DNA of 64,000 bases from Kribbella jiaozuonensis (GTDB lineage Bacteria; Actinomycetota; Actinomycetes; Propionibacteriales; Kribbellaceae). Position numbers and translations under genes: made by a program. Below are positions 1 to 8,691 of the stretch, piece after piece. Location: the NCBI RefSeq assembly GCF_005233875.1, contig NZ_SZPZ01000004.1, positions 124,001 to 188,000 of the forward strand, in the 5' to 3' direction. Numbering within the stretch: position 1 is the stretch's first letter; every line of letters starts with the position of its first letter. A model generated the notes under the pieces. That model did not search any database. It saw nothing but the letters and a program-made list of their open reading frames with translations, and had not been told where the DNA came from.

Positions 1-1242
1 GCCGACCAGCGGGATGTTCTTGGTGACGCTCTTCGGCACCCGTCCGTCGAGCGCGGCCGCGGCCGCGTCGATCGCGTCCTTGGCCATCACCCGGTACGTC
101 GTGTACTTGCCCCCGGCAACAACCACCAGGCCGGGCGCGGCGTGCGCGACCACGTGTTCACGGGACAGCTTCGACGTACTCTCCGACTCACCGGCGAGCA
201 GCGGCCGCAGCCCGGCGTACACGCCCTCGACGTCCTCACGGGTCAGCGGCGTCGTGAGTACGGCGTTCACGTGGTCGAGCAGGTACTCGATGTCCTTGCT
301 CGTCGCGGCCGGATGCGCCTTGTCGAGATGCCAGTCCGTGTCCGTCGTCCCGATCAGCCAGTGCCGGCCCCACGGGATGATGAACAGCACGGACTTCTCG
401 GTCCGCAGGATCATCCCGGTGCTGGACTGGATCCGGTCCTTCGGTACGACGAGGTGGATCCCCTTCGACGCGCGGACGTGGTACTGCCCGCGCTCCCCCA
501 CCATCGCCTGCGTGTCATCGGTCCAGACGCCGGTCGCATTCACGACCTGCTTCGCCCGGACCTCGAACTCGCGCCCGCTCTCCAGGTCCTTCGCCTGCAC
601 GCCGGTGACTCGCTCGCCCTGGCGCAGGAAACCGGTCACCTTCACCCGGTTCGCGACGTGCGCGCCGTACGACGCTGCCGTGCGCGCGAGCTCCATCGTG
701 TGACGGGCGTCGTCGACCTGGGCGTCGTAGTACTGCAACGCGCCGATCAACGCTGACTTCTTCAGCGACGGGACCAGCCGCATCGCGCCGCGGCGGGTCA
801 GGTGCCGGTGGATCGGCAGGCCGGCGCCGTACCCCGAGCTGACCGCCATACCGTCGTACAGCGCGACGCCGGAGCCGGCGTAGAACCGCTCCCACCAGCG
901 GTGCTGGAGCGGGTACAGGAACGGCACCGGCTTGACCAGGTGCGGTGCCAGGCGTTGCAGGAGCAGACCGCGCTCCTGCAACGCCTCGTGCACCAGTCGG
1001 AAGTCGAGCATCTCCAGGTAGCGCAGGCCACCGTGGATCAGCTTGCTGGACCGGCTGGAGGTGCCGCTCGCGAAGTCGCGGGCCTCCAGCAGTCCGGTGG
1101 TCAGACCCCGGGTCGCGGCGTCGAGCGCCGACCCGGTGCCGACCACCCCGCCACCGATCACCAGGACGTCCAGTTCGCGTCCGTCGGCCATCGCGTCGAT
1201 CGCGTCGGCCCTCGCTTGCGGTGACAGAGCCACTACGCCCAC
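1..1242 (-). CDS. glpD: glycerol-3-phosphate dehydrogenase GlpD (3' end outside window)
   Basis: FAD-dependent glycerol-3-phosphate dehydrogenase that oxidises glycerol-3-P to dihydroxyacetone phosphate at the membrane and passes electrons to the quinone pool. The 414 residues in the window hold the N-terminal Rossmann motif VIGGGVVGTGSALDAATRG, then SSKLIHGGLRYLE and the conserved WTDDT and GGKYTTYR segments of the family; the C-terminal domain lies beyond position 1. The start is a GTG at 1242, with GGAAGG nine bases upstream. It is the last gene of the glpF-glpK-glpD operon, 37 bp after glpK. Identification is secure; only the 3' end is unseen. Confidence 0.95.
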   Translation of the reverse strand, partial: MGVVALSPQARADAIDAMADGRELDVLVIGGGVVGTGSALDAATRGLTTGLLEARDFASGTSSRSSKLIHGGLRYLEMLDFRLVHEALQERGLLLQRLAPHLVKPVPFLYPLQHRWWERFYAGSGVALYDGMAVSSGYGAGLPIHRHLTRRGAMRLVPSLKKSALIGALQYYDAQVDDARHTMELARTAASYGAHVANRVKVTGFLRQGERVTGVQAKDLESGREFEVRAKQVVNATGVWTDDTQAMVGERGQYHVRASKGIHLVVPKDRIQSSTGMILRTEKSVLFIIPWGRHWLIGTTDTDWHLDKAHPAATSKDIEYLLDHVNAVLTTPLTREDVEGVYAGLRPLLAGESESTSKLSREHVVAHAAPGLVVVAGGKYTTYRVMAKDAIDAAAAALDGRVPKSVTKNIPLVG

Positions 1243-1279
1243 TGTGCTGTTCCTTCCGATTGCAGTTACTCGTGCTCGA

Positions 1280-2797
1280 TCAGTCGACGTCGACCCAGTC
1301 GAGGGTCCGCTGGACCGCCTTCTGCCAGCCCGCGTACCCCTTGGCACGCTGGTCGTCGTCCCACTGCGGCGTCCACCGCTTGTCCTCGTTCCAGTTCTGG
1401 ACGAGCTCTTCCTTGGTCTTCCAGAACCCGACCGCGAGACCGGCCGCGTACGCCGCACCGAGCGCCGTGGTCTCCGCGACGACCGGCTTGCTCACCGGTA
1501 CGCCGAGGATGTCGGCCTGCATCTGCATGGCCAGCTCGTTGGCCGTCACACCGCCGTCGACCTTCAGTACGTCGAGCGTCACGCCCGAGTCCTTCTCCAT
1601 CGCGTCGGTGACGTCCTTGCTCTGGTAGCAGATCGCTTCCAGTGTTGCGCGCGCCAGGTGAGCGTTGGTGTTGAACCGCGACAGCCCGACGATCGCCCCG
1701 CGTGCGTCGGACCGCCAGTACGGCGCGAACAGGCCCGAGAACGCGGGCACGAAGTACACGCCGCCGTTGTCCTCGACGGTCCGGGCCAGCGTCTCGATCT
1801 CACTGGCGCCGGAGATGATGCCGAGCTGGTCGCGCAGCCACTGCACGGCCGACCCGGTGACGGCGATGGAACCCTCCAGCGCGTAGACCGGCGCCTCGTC
1901 GCCGAACTTGTAGCACATCGTGCTCAGCAGGCCGGCCTTCGACCGGACCAGCTCGGTGCCGGTGTTCAGCAGCATGAAGTTACCGGTGCCGTAGGTGTTC
2001 TTCGCCTCGCCCGGGTTGAAGCAGACCTGACCGACGGTCGCCGCCTGCTGGTCGCCGAGGTCACCGGTCAGCGCCACGACGCCGCCCACCGGGCCGTTCG
2101 CGAGCGTCTCGCCGTACATGTTCGGGTCCGACGACGGACGGATCTCCGGCAGCATCTGCCGCGGGATGTTGAAGAAGCTGATCAGCTCGTCGTCCCAGTC
2201 GAGCGTCTCGAGGTTCATCAGCATCGTCCGGCTGGCGTTCGTCACATCGGTGATGTGGACGCCGCCCTCGGTGCCGCCGGTGAGGTTCCACAGCAGGTAG
2301 GTGTCGGTGTTGCCGAACACGGCGTCACCGGCCTCGGCGGCCTCGCGGACACCGTCGACGTTCTCCAGGATCCACTGCACCTTGCCGGCCGAGAAGTACG
2401 TCGCCGGCGGCAGACCGGCCTTCTGCCGGATCACGTCACCCTTGCCCTCGCGCTCCAGCGCGGAGGCGATCCGGTCGGTCCGGGTGTCCTGCCAGACGAT
2501 CGCGTTGTAGTACGGACGACCGGTCTTGCGGTTCCACACCACCGCGGTCTCGCGCTGGTTGGTGATGCCGAGCGCGGCCAGGTCGCTCGCGTGCAGGTTG
2601 TTGGCGTTGAGCGCGGTCCGGATCACCGAGCTGGTCCGCTCCCAGATCTCCAGCGGGTTGTGCTCCACCCACCCCGCCTGCGGCAGGATCTGCTCGTGCT
2701 CCAGCTGGTGGATACCCACCGCGTTGCCGGAGTGGTCGAAGATCATGAATCGGGTGCTCGTGGTGCCCTGGTCGACGGCACCGACGAAGTCAGCCAT
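1280..2797 (-). CDS. glpK: glycerol kinase GlpK
   Basis: ATP-dependent glycerol kinase, 505 aa, the normal family length. It carries the N-terminal phosphate loop DQGTTSTR, the QDTRTDR segment, the conserved GTGNFML, and the C-terminal DGGVTANELAMQMQ and TTALGAAYAAGLAVG motifs of the FGGY sugar-kinase fold. The ATG at 2797 is chosen over one six codons upstream because GAGGAGAGG lies 7 nt before it. It traps glycerol taken up by the neighbouring GlpF as glycerol-3-P for GlpD. Thirty bases separate it from glpF, so one transcript is expected. Confidence 0.97.
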   Translation of the reverse strand: MADFVGAVDQGTTSTRFMIFDHSGNAVGIHQLEHEQILPQAGWVEHNPLEIWERTSSVIRTALNANNLHASDLAALGITNQRETAVVWNRKTGRPYYNAIVWQDTRTDRIASALEREGKGDVIRQKAGLPPATYFSAGKVQWILENVDGVREAAEAGDAVFGNTDTYLLWNLTGGTEGGVHITDVTNASRTMLMNLETLDWDDELISFFNIPRQMLPEIRPSSDPNMYGETLANGPVGGVVALTGDLGDQQAATVGQVCFNPGEAKNTYGTGNFMLLNTGTELVRSKAGLLSTMCYKFGDEAPVYALEGSIAVTGSAVQWLRDQLGIISGASEIETLARTVEDNGGVYFVPAFSGLFAPYWRSDARGAIVGLSRFNTNAHLARATLEAICYQSKDVTDAMEKDSGVTLDVLKVDGGVTANELAMQMQADILGVPVSKPVVAETTALGAAYAAGLAVGFWKTKEELVQNWNEDKRWTPQWDDDQRAKGYAGWQKAVQRTLDWVDVD

Positions 2798-2827
2798 GGA
2801 AAGTCCTCTCCTCACACAGGGGTGGTG

Positions 2828-3664
2828 TCATGCGCTCGTGTTCTCCTCCGGGATGCGGCCCGGTTCCTCGTCCTCGTCCGCGATCGGCAGGTTCCGTCCG
2901 ACCAGCAGGTCGTACAGGAACGCACCGAGCAGCGCGCCGAGGATCGGGGCCACGATCGGCACCCAGAAATACAGGTCCCCGAACTGATCCTTCAACGCTC
3001 CGCCGTACCCCGTGATCAACGACGCTACCCGCGGCCCGAAGTCACGGGCGGGGTTGATCGCGTACCCCGCGTTGGTGCCCCAGGCCATGCCGATACCGAC
3101 CACCAGCAGGCCGACGATGAACGGCGCCAGGTTGGCCGCCGGGGCGGTGTTGCGCAGGTCGGTGATGGCCAGGATCACCATCATCAGGATCGCCGTACCG
3201 ATGATCTGGTCGCGGAAGCCGCCCCACATGTGGACGCCGAGGTCCAGGCTGCCGTTGCCGGGGAGCGTGGAGAACACGCCCTGGGTCTTGATGGTCAGAC
3301 CGGGGTCGACCTTGTGCAGTGCCTCGGTGTAGTTCCAGCGGACCACCAGAGCCGCCACGAACGCCCCGAGGAACTGCGACAGCGCGTACGGCAGTACCTT
3401 CCGCCAGCTGAAGCCGCGGAACGCCGCGAGGGCGACCGTCACCGCCGGGTTCAGATGCGCGCCGGTCATCCGGCCCGCAACGTAGATGCCCAGTGTCACG
3501 CCGATACCCCAGGCCCAGGCGATCGAGTCGTGGTCACCGATCCCGCCGGCCACCACCTGCGCCACCACCCCGACGCCGAACAGGATCAGGATGAACGTGC
3601 CCGCGAATTCCGCGGAACACTCCCCCAGAAGGGTTTTCGCTTTGACCGCTTCGGTCGTAGCCAT
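2828..3664 (-). CDS. glpF: glycerol uptake facilitator (aquaglyceroporin) GlpF
   Basis: MIP-family channel of 278 aa for glycerol entry by facilitated diffusion. Both NPA boxes are present: HLNPAVTVALAAF in the first half and GYAINPARDFGPR in the second. The Asp after the second NPAR marks a glycerol-type channel rather than a strict water channel. Six hydrophobic segments can be counted. GGGAGG stands six bases before the ATG. It is the first gene of the operon and is preceded by the promoter and operator described separately. Confidence 0.95.
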   Translation of the reverse strand: MATTEAVKAKTLLGECSAEFAGTFILILFGVGVVAQVVAGGIGDHDSIAWAWGIGVTLGIYVAGRMTGAHLNPAVTVALAAFRGFSWRKVLPYALSQFLGAFVAALVVRWNYTEALHKVDPGLTIKTQGVFSTLPGNGSLDLGVHMWGGFRDQIIGTAILMMVILAITDLRNTAPAANLAPFIVGLLVVGIGMAWGTNAGYAINPARDFGPRVASLITGYGGALKDQFGDLYFWVPIVAPILGALLGAFLYDLLVGRNLPIADEDEEPGRIPEENTSA

Positions 3665-3706
3665 ACCGAACCTCCCTTCCCCGCCGTGACGACCACGGCT
3701 GGCTGG

Positions 3707-3735
3707 AATCTAGGAGCGATAACCAGACGTGACAA
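3707..3735 (-). promoter_or_regulatory. sigma70-type promoter of the glpFKD operon
   Basis: Reading the minus strand, TTGTCA (3735-3730) and TAGATT (3712-3707) are separated by exactly 17 bp, close to the vegetative consensus. Transcription would start near 3700, about 35 bases before the glpF ATG. Confidence 0.7.
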
Positions 3736-3742
3736 CGCCCGC

Positions 3743-3761
3743 CGTTCGACATTGTCGAACG
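3743..3761. promoter_or_regulatory. 19-bp perfect dyad, probable operator of the glycerol operon
   Basis: CGTTCGACATTGTCGAACG is a perfect inverted repeat with 9-bp arms and a single central T. It ends 8 bp upstream of the glp -35 box, centred near -52. It is the size of an operator for an IclR-type regulator such as GylR, which controls glycerol operons in Streptomyces. No IclR gene is next to the operon here, so the cognate regulator is not visible in the window. The dyad is seen; the regulator is inference. Confidence 0.6.
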
Positions 3762-3883
3762 ACGATCCCCGGCTTATGAGCTGCGACACACGGTAATCTC
3801 CTGATCACTCAACGGAACATGCCAACCGGGTGCTGTTGTTCGGCGTCTCGCCTGTGGATCAACTCGGTTTCTGGAGGGGTTGG

Positions 3884-5179
3884 ATGAGCGTTTCGCTGCT
3901 TGGGGGATGGTTTCCGGCGGGGCTTGAGGTGGTTGCGGCGGGGGTGTTGGTGGCGGCTGTGGGGTGGCGGGATCGGCGGTGGCGGGGGCGGGTGGTGCCG
4001 TTGGTGGGGGTTGGGGCGGGGTTGCTGACGCTGGTGGCGGCGTACCCGGGGGCCAAGTTGGCGGGGGTGACGGATCCGTTGCCGTTCTCGGTGTGGTTGT
4101 GGTTCGGGGTGGGGCTGGCAGGGGTGATCGTGCTCGCGGTCGGGTGGCGGACTGCGGGGTGGTGGCGGCGGGGTACGGCGGTGGTTGCGGTGGCGCTCGC
4201 GGGGTTGGTGTGTGCGAACCAGATCAACCGGTTCGTCGGGTATTACCCGACGATCGACTCGGCGGTGAACGACTGGACCGACACACCATTGCCGGGGCAG
4301 GTGTCGATGTCGGGTCTCGCCCACACGGCGGGTACGACGAAGCTGCCGCCGGTGGGGCGGTTGGTCGCGGTGAACATCCCGGCGACGTACAGCCATTTCA
4401 AGCATCGGCAGGAGCTGGTTTACCTGCCGCCGATCTGGTTCCGCGGGGAGCGGCGGCCGGCGTTGCCTGTCGTCGAGTTGATCGGCGGGGAGCGGGGTGG
4501 GCCGGGTGACTGGGTGCGGCTCGGGAACGCCGTGCAGGTGTCCGACGCGTACGCGCACCGGCATCACGGATACGCCCCGATCCTGGTCTTCGCGGACGCG
4601 ACCTCGCGGTTCGACAACGACACCGAGTGTGTGAACGGGCCGCGGGGCAACTCCGCCGACCACCTCGACCAGGACATCCCGCATTTCATCGAGAAGATGT
4701 TCGGCGCCTCGCACGACCCGCGGCAGTGGGCCGTCGCCGGGTTCTCGATGGGCGGCACCTGTTCCCTCGACCTCGTCGTCGAGCACCCGGACGTCTTCGA
4801 CCACTTCATCGACATCTCCGGCGACCTCGCGCCGTACACCAGCACGCCGGCCGCCAGCCTGCACGACCTGTACGGCGGCAACGTGGCGCTCGAGAAGGCC
4901 AACGAGGCGCTGCTCGTGATGCGTGCCCATGGCAAGTACACGAACGTCAACGGTCTCTTCCTCACCAGCACCGAGGAGCTGCGGCACCAGCACGAGTCGG
5001 AAGAGCTGTCCACCGCCGCGGCGAAGGTCGGCATCTGGTCCCGGGTCGAGATCTCGCCCGGCACGCACGTGTGGCAGTTCGCCGCTCCGGCGTTCGCGAC
5101 GGCCTATCCTTGGCTCGCGAACCAACTCGCGCTCCCGGCGGGCCCGCGTCACGAAACGAGGCACACGAAACCGGCGTGA
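3884..5179 (+). CDS. membrane-anchored esterase of the alpha/beta-hydrolase fold
   Basis: Protein of 431 aa with four hydrophobic segments in the first ~125 residues (starting AGLEVVAAGVLVAAVG), followed by an extracytoplasmic esterase domain of the EstA/antigen-85-like family. The nucleophile elbow is GFSMGGTCSL, and the probable catalytic His lies in GTHVWQFA near the C-terminus. A GTG 18 codons upstream is also open, but the ATG at 3884 has GGAGGGG six bases before it and is preferred. The gene overlaps the next one by 4 nt, so the two surface hydrolases are probably cotranslated. The substrate is unknown. Confidence 0.8.
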   Translation: MSVSLLGGWFPAGLEVVAAGVLVAAVGWRDRRWRGRVVPLVGVGAGLLTLVAAYPGAKLAGVTDPLPFSVWLWFGVGLAGVIVLAVGWRTAGWWRRGTAVVAVALAGLVCANQINRFVGYYPTIDSAVNDWTDTPLPGQVSMSGLAHTAGTTKLPPVGRLVAVNIPATYSHFKHRQELVYLPPIWFRGERRPALPVVELIGGERGGPGDWVRLGNAVQVSDAYAHRHHGYAPILVFADATSRFDNDTECVNGPRGNSADHLDQDIPHFIEKMFGASHDPRQWAVAGFSMGGTCSLDLVVEHPDVFDHFIDISGDLAPYTSTPAASLHDLYGGNVALEKANEALLVMRAHGKYTNVNGLFLTSTEELRHQHESEELSTAAAKVGIWSRVEISPGTHVWQFAAPAFATAYPWLANQLALPAGPRHETRHTKPA

Positions 5180-5985
5180 TCCAGACACTCCGACGACTCG
5201 CGATCGGTCTGGTCGTTCTCCTGATCGTCACCGCGATCAGCAGCGCCGACACGATCAGCGAGGTCCTCCGGCCGCAGCCGCAGGCTGCCGGTCAGGTCCG
5301 GGTCGTCGCCCTCGGCGACTCGGTCACGTCCGGCCACAACTGCAACTGCGCAGCGTTCCCCCAGATGTACGGCGACCTGCTCCACGACCGCTCCGACGTA
5401 CCCGTGCTCGTCAACAACCTCGGCGTCGCCGGCCTCGACTCGAACGGTCTGCTGCAACTGCTCAACCAGCGCAACTCCCCCGCCGAGCAGGCCACCGCCG
5501 CGGCGAACGTCGTACTGATCACCATCGGGGCGAACGACTTCGGCGACCACCACGACGACGTCACCAGCGGCCAGTGCACCGGCGACTGCGTGTCGGACGA
5601 GTTCGAGCAGCTCCAGGTCAACCTCGGCAAGATCCTCGACCGGATCCACGTCCTGCGCGCCAACCTGCCGACCACGATCCTGATGACCGGGTACTGGAAC
5701 GTCTTCAAGGACGGCGACGTCGCCAAACGCCAGTACACCCCGAGCGGCCGGATCGCCAGCGACCAGCTCACCGTCCGCACCAACGCCGCGATCGCCGCCG
5801 CGGCCCAGGCGGACGACGCGACGTACGTCGACATCTACACCCCGTTCGAGGACAGCACCGACATCACCAGCCTGCTCGCCTCCGACGGGGACCACCCGAA
5901 CGCGGCCGGTCACACCCTGATCGCCCGAACCCTTCTCGCCGCAACACCCAACCCTTTGACGGCGTCCCCACGTCAGGGAGGGTAG
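5176..5985 (+). CDS. secreted SGNH/GDSL-family hydrolase
   Basis: 269-aa SGNH hydrolase with an N-terminal signal/anchor (IGLVVLLIVTAISSA). The family blocks are all present: block I GDSVTSG with the nucleophilic Ser, block III GANDFG, and block V DGDHPNAAGH with the catalytic Asp and His. Cysteines in HNCNCAA and GQCTGDC suggest disulfides outside the cell. It starts at a GTG that overlaps the TGA of the preceding esterase (GTGA), which indicates translational coupling. Likely an extracellular lipase or esterase; the substrate cannot be told. Confidence 0.85.
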   Translation: MIQTLRRLAIGLVVLLIVTAISSADTISEVLRPQPQAAGQVRVVALGDSVTSGHNCNCAAFPQMYGDLLHDRSDVPVLVNNLGVAGLDSNGLLQLLNQRNSPAEQATAAANVVLITIGANDFGDHHDDVTSGQCTGDCVSDEFEQLQVNLGKILDRIHVLRANLPTTILMTGYWNVFKDGDVAKRQYTPSGRIASDQLTVRTNAAIAAAAQADDATYVDIYTPFEDSTDITSLLASDGDHPNAAGHTLIARTLLAATPNPLTASPRQGG

Positions 5986-6005
5986 ATCGACCCGAGGGGA
6001 ACCAG

Positions 6006-6488
6006 ATGAGCTTCGCCGACTTCGCGACCAGCCGGCACGGCGCGCTCTATCGGTACGCCTACCTGCTGGCCGGAGACCGCGGCCTGGCCGAGGATCTCGT
6101 CCAGGAGGCCCTGGTCAAGACGTACGTCGGCTGGCACCGCCTCCGCGACCCGAACAACGCCGAGGCCTACACCCGCCGCGTCATCACCACGACCGCGATC
6201 GGCTGGTGGCGCCGTAAGTCCTGGCGGGCTGAGCTCCCCAACGACGACGTACCTGACCGGCCGACCGACCCCGATGACGTGACCGCCCGCGTCTGGCTGT
6301 GGCACGAAATACAGAAGCTCCCACCGCGACAACGAGCGGCGTTGGTACTGCGGTACTACGAGGACCTCACCGAGACCCAGACCGCCGAGGTGCTCGGCTG
6401 CAGCGTCGGGACCGTCAAGAGCCAGGTCTCCGACGCACTCAAGAAGCTCCGGTCCGACGTGGTGTTGAAGGCAGGAATGACGGAATGA
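6006..6488 (+). CDS. ECF RNA polymerase sigma factor, SigE family
   Basis: 160-aa group-4 sigma factor with only regions 2 and 4. Region 2 is YAYLLAGDRGLAEDLVQEAL; region 4 is LPPRQRAALVLRYYEDLTE followed by the helix-turn-helix AEVLGCSVGTVKSQ. This matches the actinobacterial SigE-family (Sig70 family SigE-like) subgroup. GAGGGG lies six bases before the ATG. The stop overlaps the start of the next gene (ATGA), which is the usual arrangement of an ECF factor with its regulator. Confidence 0.92.
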   Translation: MSFADFATSRHGALYRYAYLLAGDRGLAEDLVQEALVKTYVGWHRLRDPNNAEAYTRRVITTTAIGWWRRKSWRAELPNDDVPDRPTDPDDVTARVWLWHEIQKLPPRQRAALVLRYYEDLTETQTAEVLGCSVGTVKSQVSDALKKLRSDVVLKAGMTE

Positions 6489-7627
6489 CGAACCTACTCC
6501 GGGACACCCTCACCGAGCGCGCCGACAACCTCGAACCACCGCCGCTGGACCTGGACGGCATTGTTGCGGCAGGCAATCGTCAGATCTCCCGCCGCCGCGC
6601 CCTGACCGTCCTCGGCGGCGCCGTCGCCACCGCGGCGGTTGCCGTCGGCGGCGCAACCCTGATCCGCTCCCGGCGCCCCCAACCGGTCCGGCCGGCTCCC
6701 TACGTCGAGCGCCGGGCGGCAACATTTGCGGTCGGCAACAAGATTCATTACGGCGCCGACGTGATCACGACGCAGTCCACCCGGATCAACGCCTTCGTAC
6801 AGACCGACGCCGGCTTCGTCTTCCTTGATGAAGGCAACAACATCCACGTCGCCGACCGCGCGACCGGCAAAGGCGCGTGGAGCCTGACGGCGGACCACCG
6901 CGGCAACCTGGTCGCCTGGGTCGAAGGTTTCAACGACCACGCCGAATCGGTGGTGTACGACGTCGCCGAGCAGCGCGAGCTCGTCCGGACCCCGATCGGC
7001 AACGCGATCCCGCCCAACGTCAGCCTCGCGTTCAGTCCGACGATCGTCGCGCTCGACGGCAACACCGCGTACTTCGGCACGCTCAAAGGCCTCTACCGCT
7101 GGAACCTCGGGACCAACAGAGGCGACCTGATCGCCAACGTAGCCCCGAACGCGGTCCGGACCGTGACTGCGGGCCAACTCGTCTACCAGCAACCGCTCGT
7201 GCAACCGATCATGGGCCACACACTGAGGGTCGGCCCGACCCTCACCAGTGGAACCAGGACCACCTTCACCGGGCAGCAGGCGTTCCTGTCACCCGACGCC
7301 CGTTACCTCGTGACCCAGCCCGCCGACGCCCGCATGGGCGATCAGCCCGTCTGGTCCGACCTCCAACTGTTCGGTGTGACCACCCGGACCGTCGGCCGGT
7401 TGCCCGGCACGTATGCGAAGTTCCTGTTCGGTCAGTGGCTCGACAACACGACCTTCACGGCCGCCGGAGTGCGCTCGGATGTCGTGGACCTGCTCACGAT
7501 CAACGCCGAGACCGGCGCGCACACAGTCGTGGCGCCGGAGTTCTCGACGTACACCTTCAGCACGACGGCACCGCGGATTCTGCCGTTCGCGATGCCGACC
7601 GGTGCGTCGATCTACGACGTCTACTGA
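6485..7627 (+). CDS. membrane-anchored beta-propeller-like protein, possible regulator of the ECF sigma factor
   Basis: 380 aa. About 40 cytoplasmic residues precede an RRRA-flanked transmembrane helix (VLGGAVATAAVAVGGATLI), then an extracytoplasmic domain of repeated beta strands with a WD40/PQQ-propeller look. It overlaps the sigma gene by 4 nt, so a role in controlling that sigma factor is likely from context. No zinc-binding anti-sigma HxxxCxxC motif is present in the short cytoplasmic part, so it is not a classical ZAS anti-sigma factor. Its 3' end overlaps the convergent ABC ATPase gene by 7 nt. Confidence 0.7.
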   Translation: MTNLLRDTLTERADNLEPPPLDLDGIVAAGNRQISRRRALTVLGGAVATAAVAVGGATLIRSRRPQPVRPAPYVERRAATFAVGNKIHYGADVITTQSTRINAFVQTDAGFVFLDEGNNIHVADRATGKGAWSLTADHRGNLVAWVEGFNDHAESVVYDVAEQRELVRTPIGNAIPPNVSLAFSPTIVALDGNTAYFGTLKGLYRWNLGTNRGDLIANVAPNAVRTVTAGQLVYQQPLVQPIMGHTLRVGPTLTSGTRTTFTGQQAFLSPDARYLVTQPADARMGDQPVWSDLQLFGVTTRTVGRLPGTYAKFLFGQWLDNTTFTAAGVRSDVVDLLTINAETGAHTVVAPEFSTYTFSTTAPRILPFAMPTGASIYDVY

Positions 7628-8691
7628 TCGACCTGCGCGGCAGGCTTGTCCGTGGGCTGGTTCTCCGGGAAGTGGCACGCGGTCTGGTGGCCGGGGGCCA
7701 GCTCGACCAGCGGCGGCTCGACGGACTTGCAGATGTCCTGGGCCTTCCAGCAGCGGGTGTGGAACCGGCAGGCCGGCGGCGGATTGATCGGCGAAGGGAC
7801 GTCGCCCTGCAGCCGGATCCGCTCCTGCTTGGCCTTCCGCTTGGTGTCCGGCACCGGGACCGCCGAGAGCAGCGCGACCGTGTACGGGTGCATCGGCTTC
7901 TCGTACAGGTCGACCCGGTCGGCGAGCTCGACGATCTTGCCGAGGTACATGACCGCGACCCGGTCCGACACATGCCGTACGACGGACAGGTCGTGCGCGA
8001 TCATCACGTACGTCAGATCGAACTCTTCCTGCAGGTCCTCGAGCAGGTTCACCACCTGGGCCTGGATCGACACGTCCAGCGCCGACACCGGCTCGTCCGC
8101 GACGATCAGCTTCGGCCGCAGCGCGAGCGTCCGGGCGATGCCGATGCGCTGGCGCTGACCGCCGGAGAACTCGTGCGGGTACCGGTTGTAGTGCTCCGGG
8201 CTCAGACCGACCAGCTCGAGCAGCTCCTGCACGGCCTTCTTCACGCCGTGCTCGGTCTTCACGTTCTGCAGCTTGAACGGCGCGCCGACGATCTTGCCGA
8301 CCGTGTGCCGCGGGTTCAGCGAACCGTACGGGTCCTGGAAGATCATCTGTACGTCGCGGCGCAGCGGACGCATCTGCCCCTCGCGCAGGTGGCTGATGTC
8401 GCGGCCCTCGAAGATGATCTCGCCGGACGTCGGCTCGAGCAGCCGGGTCAGCAGCCGGCCGGTGGTGGTCTTGCCACAGCCGGACTCGCCCACCAGCGAC
8501 AACGTCTCGCCGCGGGTAACGCTGAAGGTCAGACCGTCGACCGCCTGGACCGCCCCGACCTGGCGCTGCAGGACGCCCTTGCGGATCGGGAAGTGCTTGA
8601 CGAGGCTGGTGACCGAGAGGATCTCCTCGCCGATCTTCGGTACGGCTGGAGTGGATTCGGCGTCAGTAGTGGTCACAGTCGTCCCGTTCAC
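7621..8691 (-). CDS. peptide ABC transporter ATP-binding protein (OppF/DppF type)
   Basis: ATPase of a peptide/nickel importer, ~356 aa. It has Walker A GESGCGKTT, signature FSGGQRQRIGIARTL, Walker B LIVADEPVSALD, and the C-terminal oligopeptide-transporter extension with the Cys-containing PACRFHTRCWKAQDIC segment. The GTG at 8691 overlaps the TGA of the upstream ATPase gene. A second GTG at 8676, with GGGA before it, is an alternative start. Last gene of the five-gene operon running leftward from 13703. Confidence 0.93.
   Translation of the reverse strand: MNGTTVTTTDAESTPAVPKIGEEILSVTSLVKHFPIRKGVLQRQVGAVQAVDGLTFSVTRGETLSLVGESGCGKTTTGRLLTRLLEPTSGEIIFEGRDISHLREGQMRPLRRDVQMIFQDPYGSLNPRHTVGKIVGAPFKLQNVKTEHGVKKAVQELLELVGLSPEHYNRYPHEFSGGQRQRIGIARTLALRPKLIVADEPVSALDVSIQAQVVNLLEDLQEEFDLTYVMIAHDLSVVRHVSDRVAVMYLGKIVELADRVDLYEKPMHPYTVALLSAVPVPDTKRKAKQERIRLQGDVPSPINPPPACRFHTRCWKAQDICKSVEPPLVELAPGHQTACHFPENQPTDKPAAQVDQ

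Noticed and set aside
1043..3796. 917-codon open frame on the plus strand
   Set aside because: Antisense shadow of glpK and glpF, which have clear motifs; Arg/Val-rich composition without protein-like segments.
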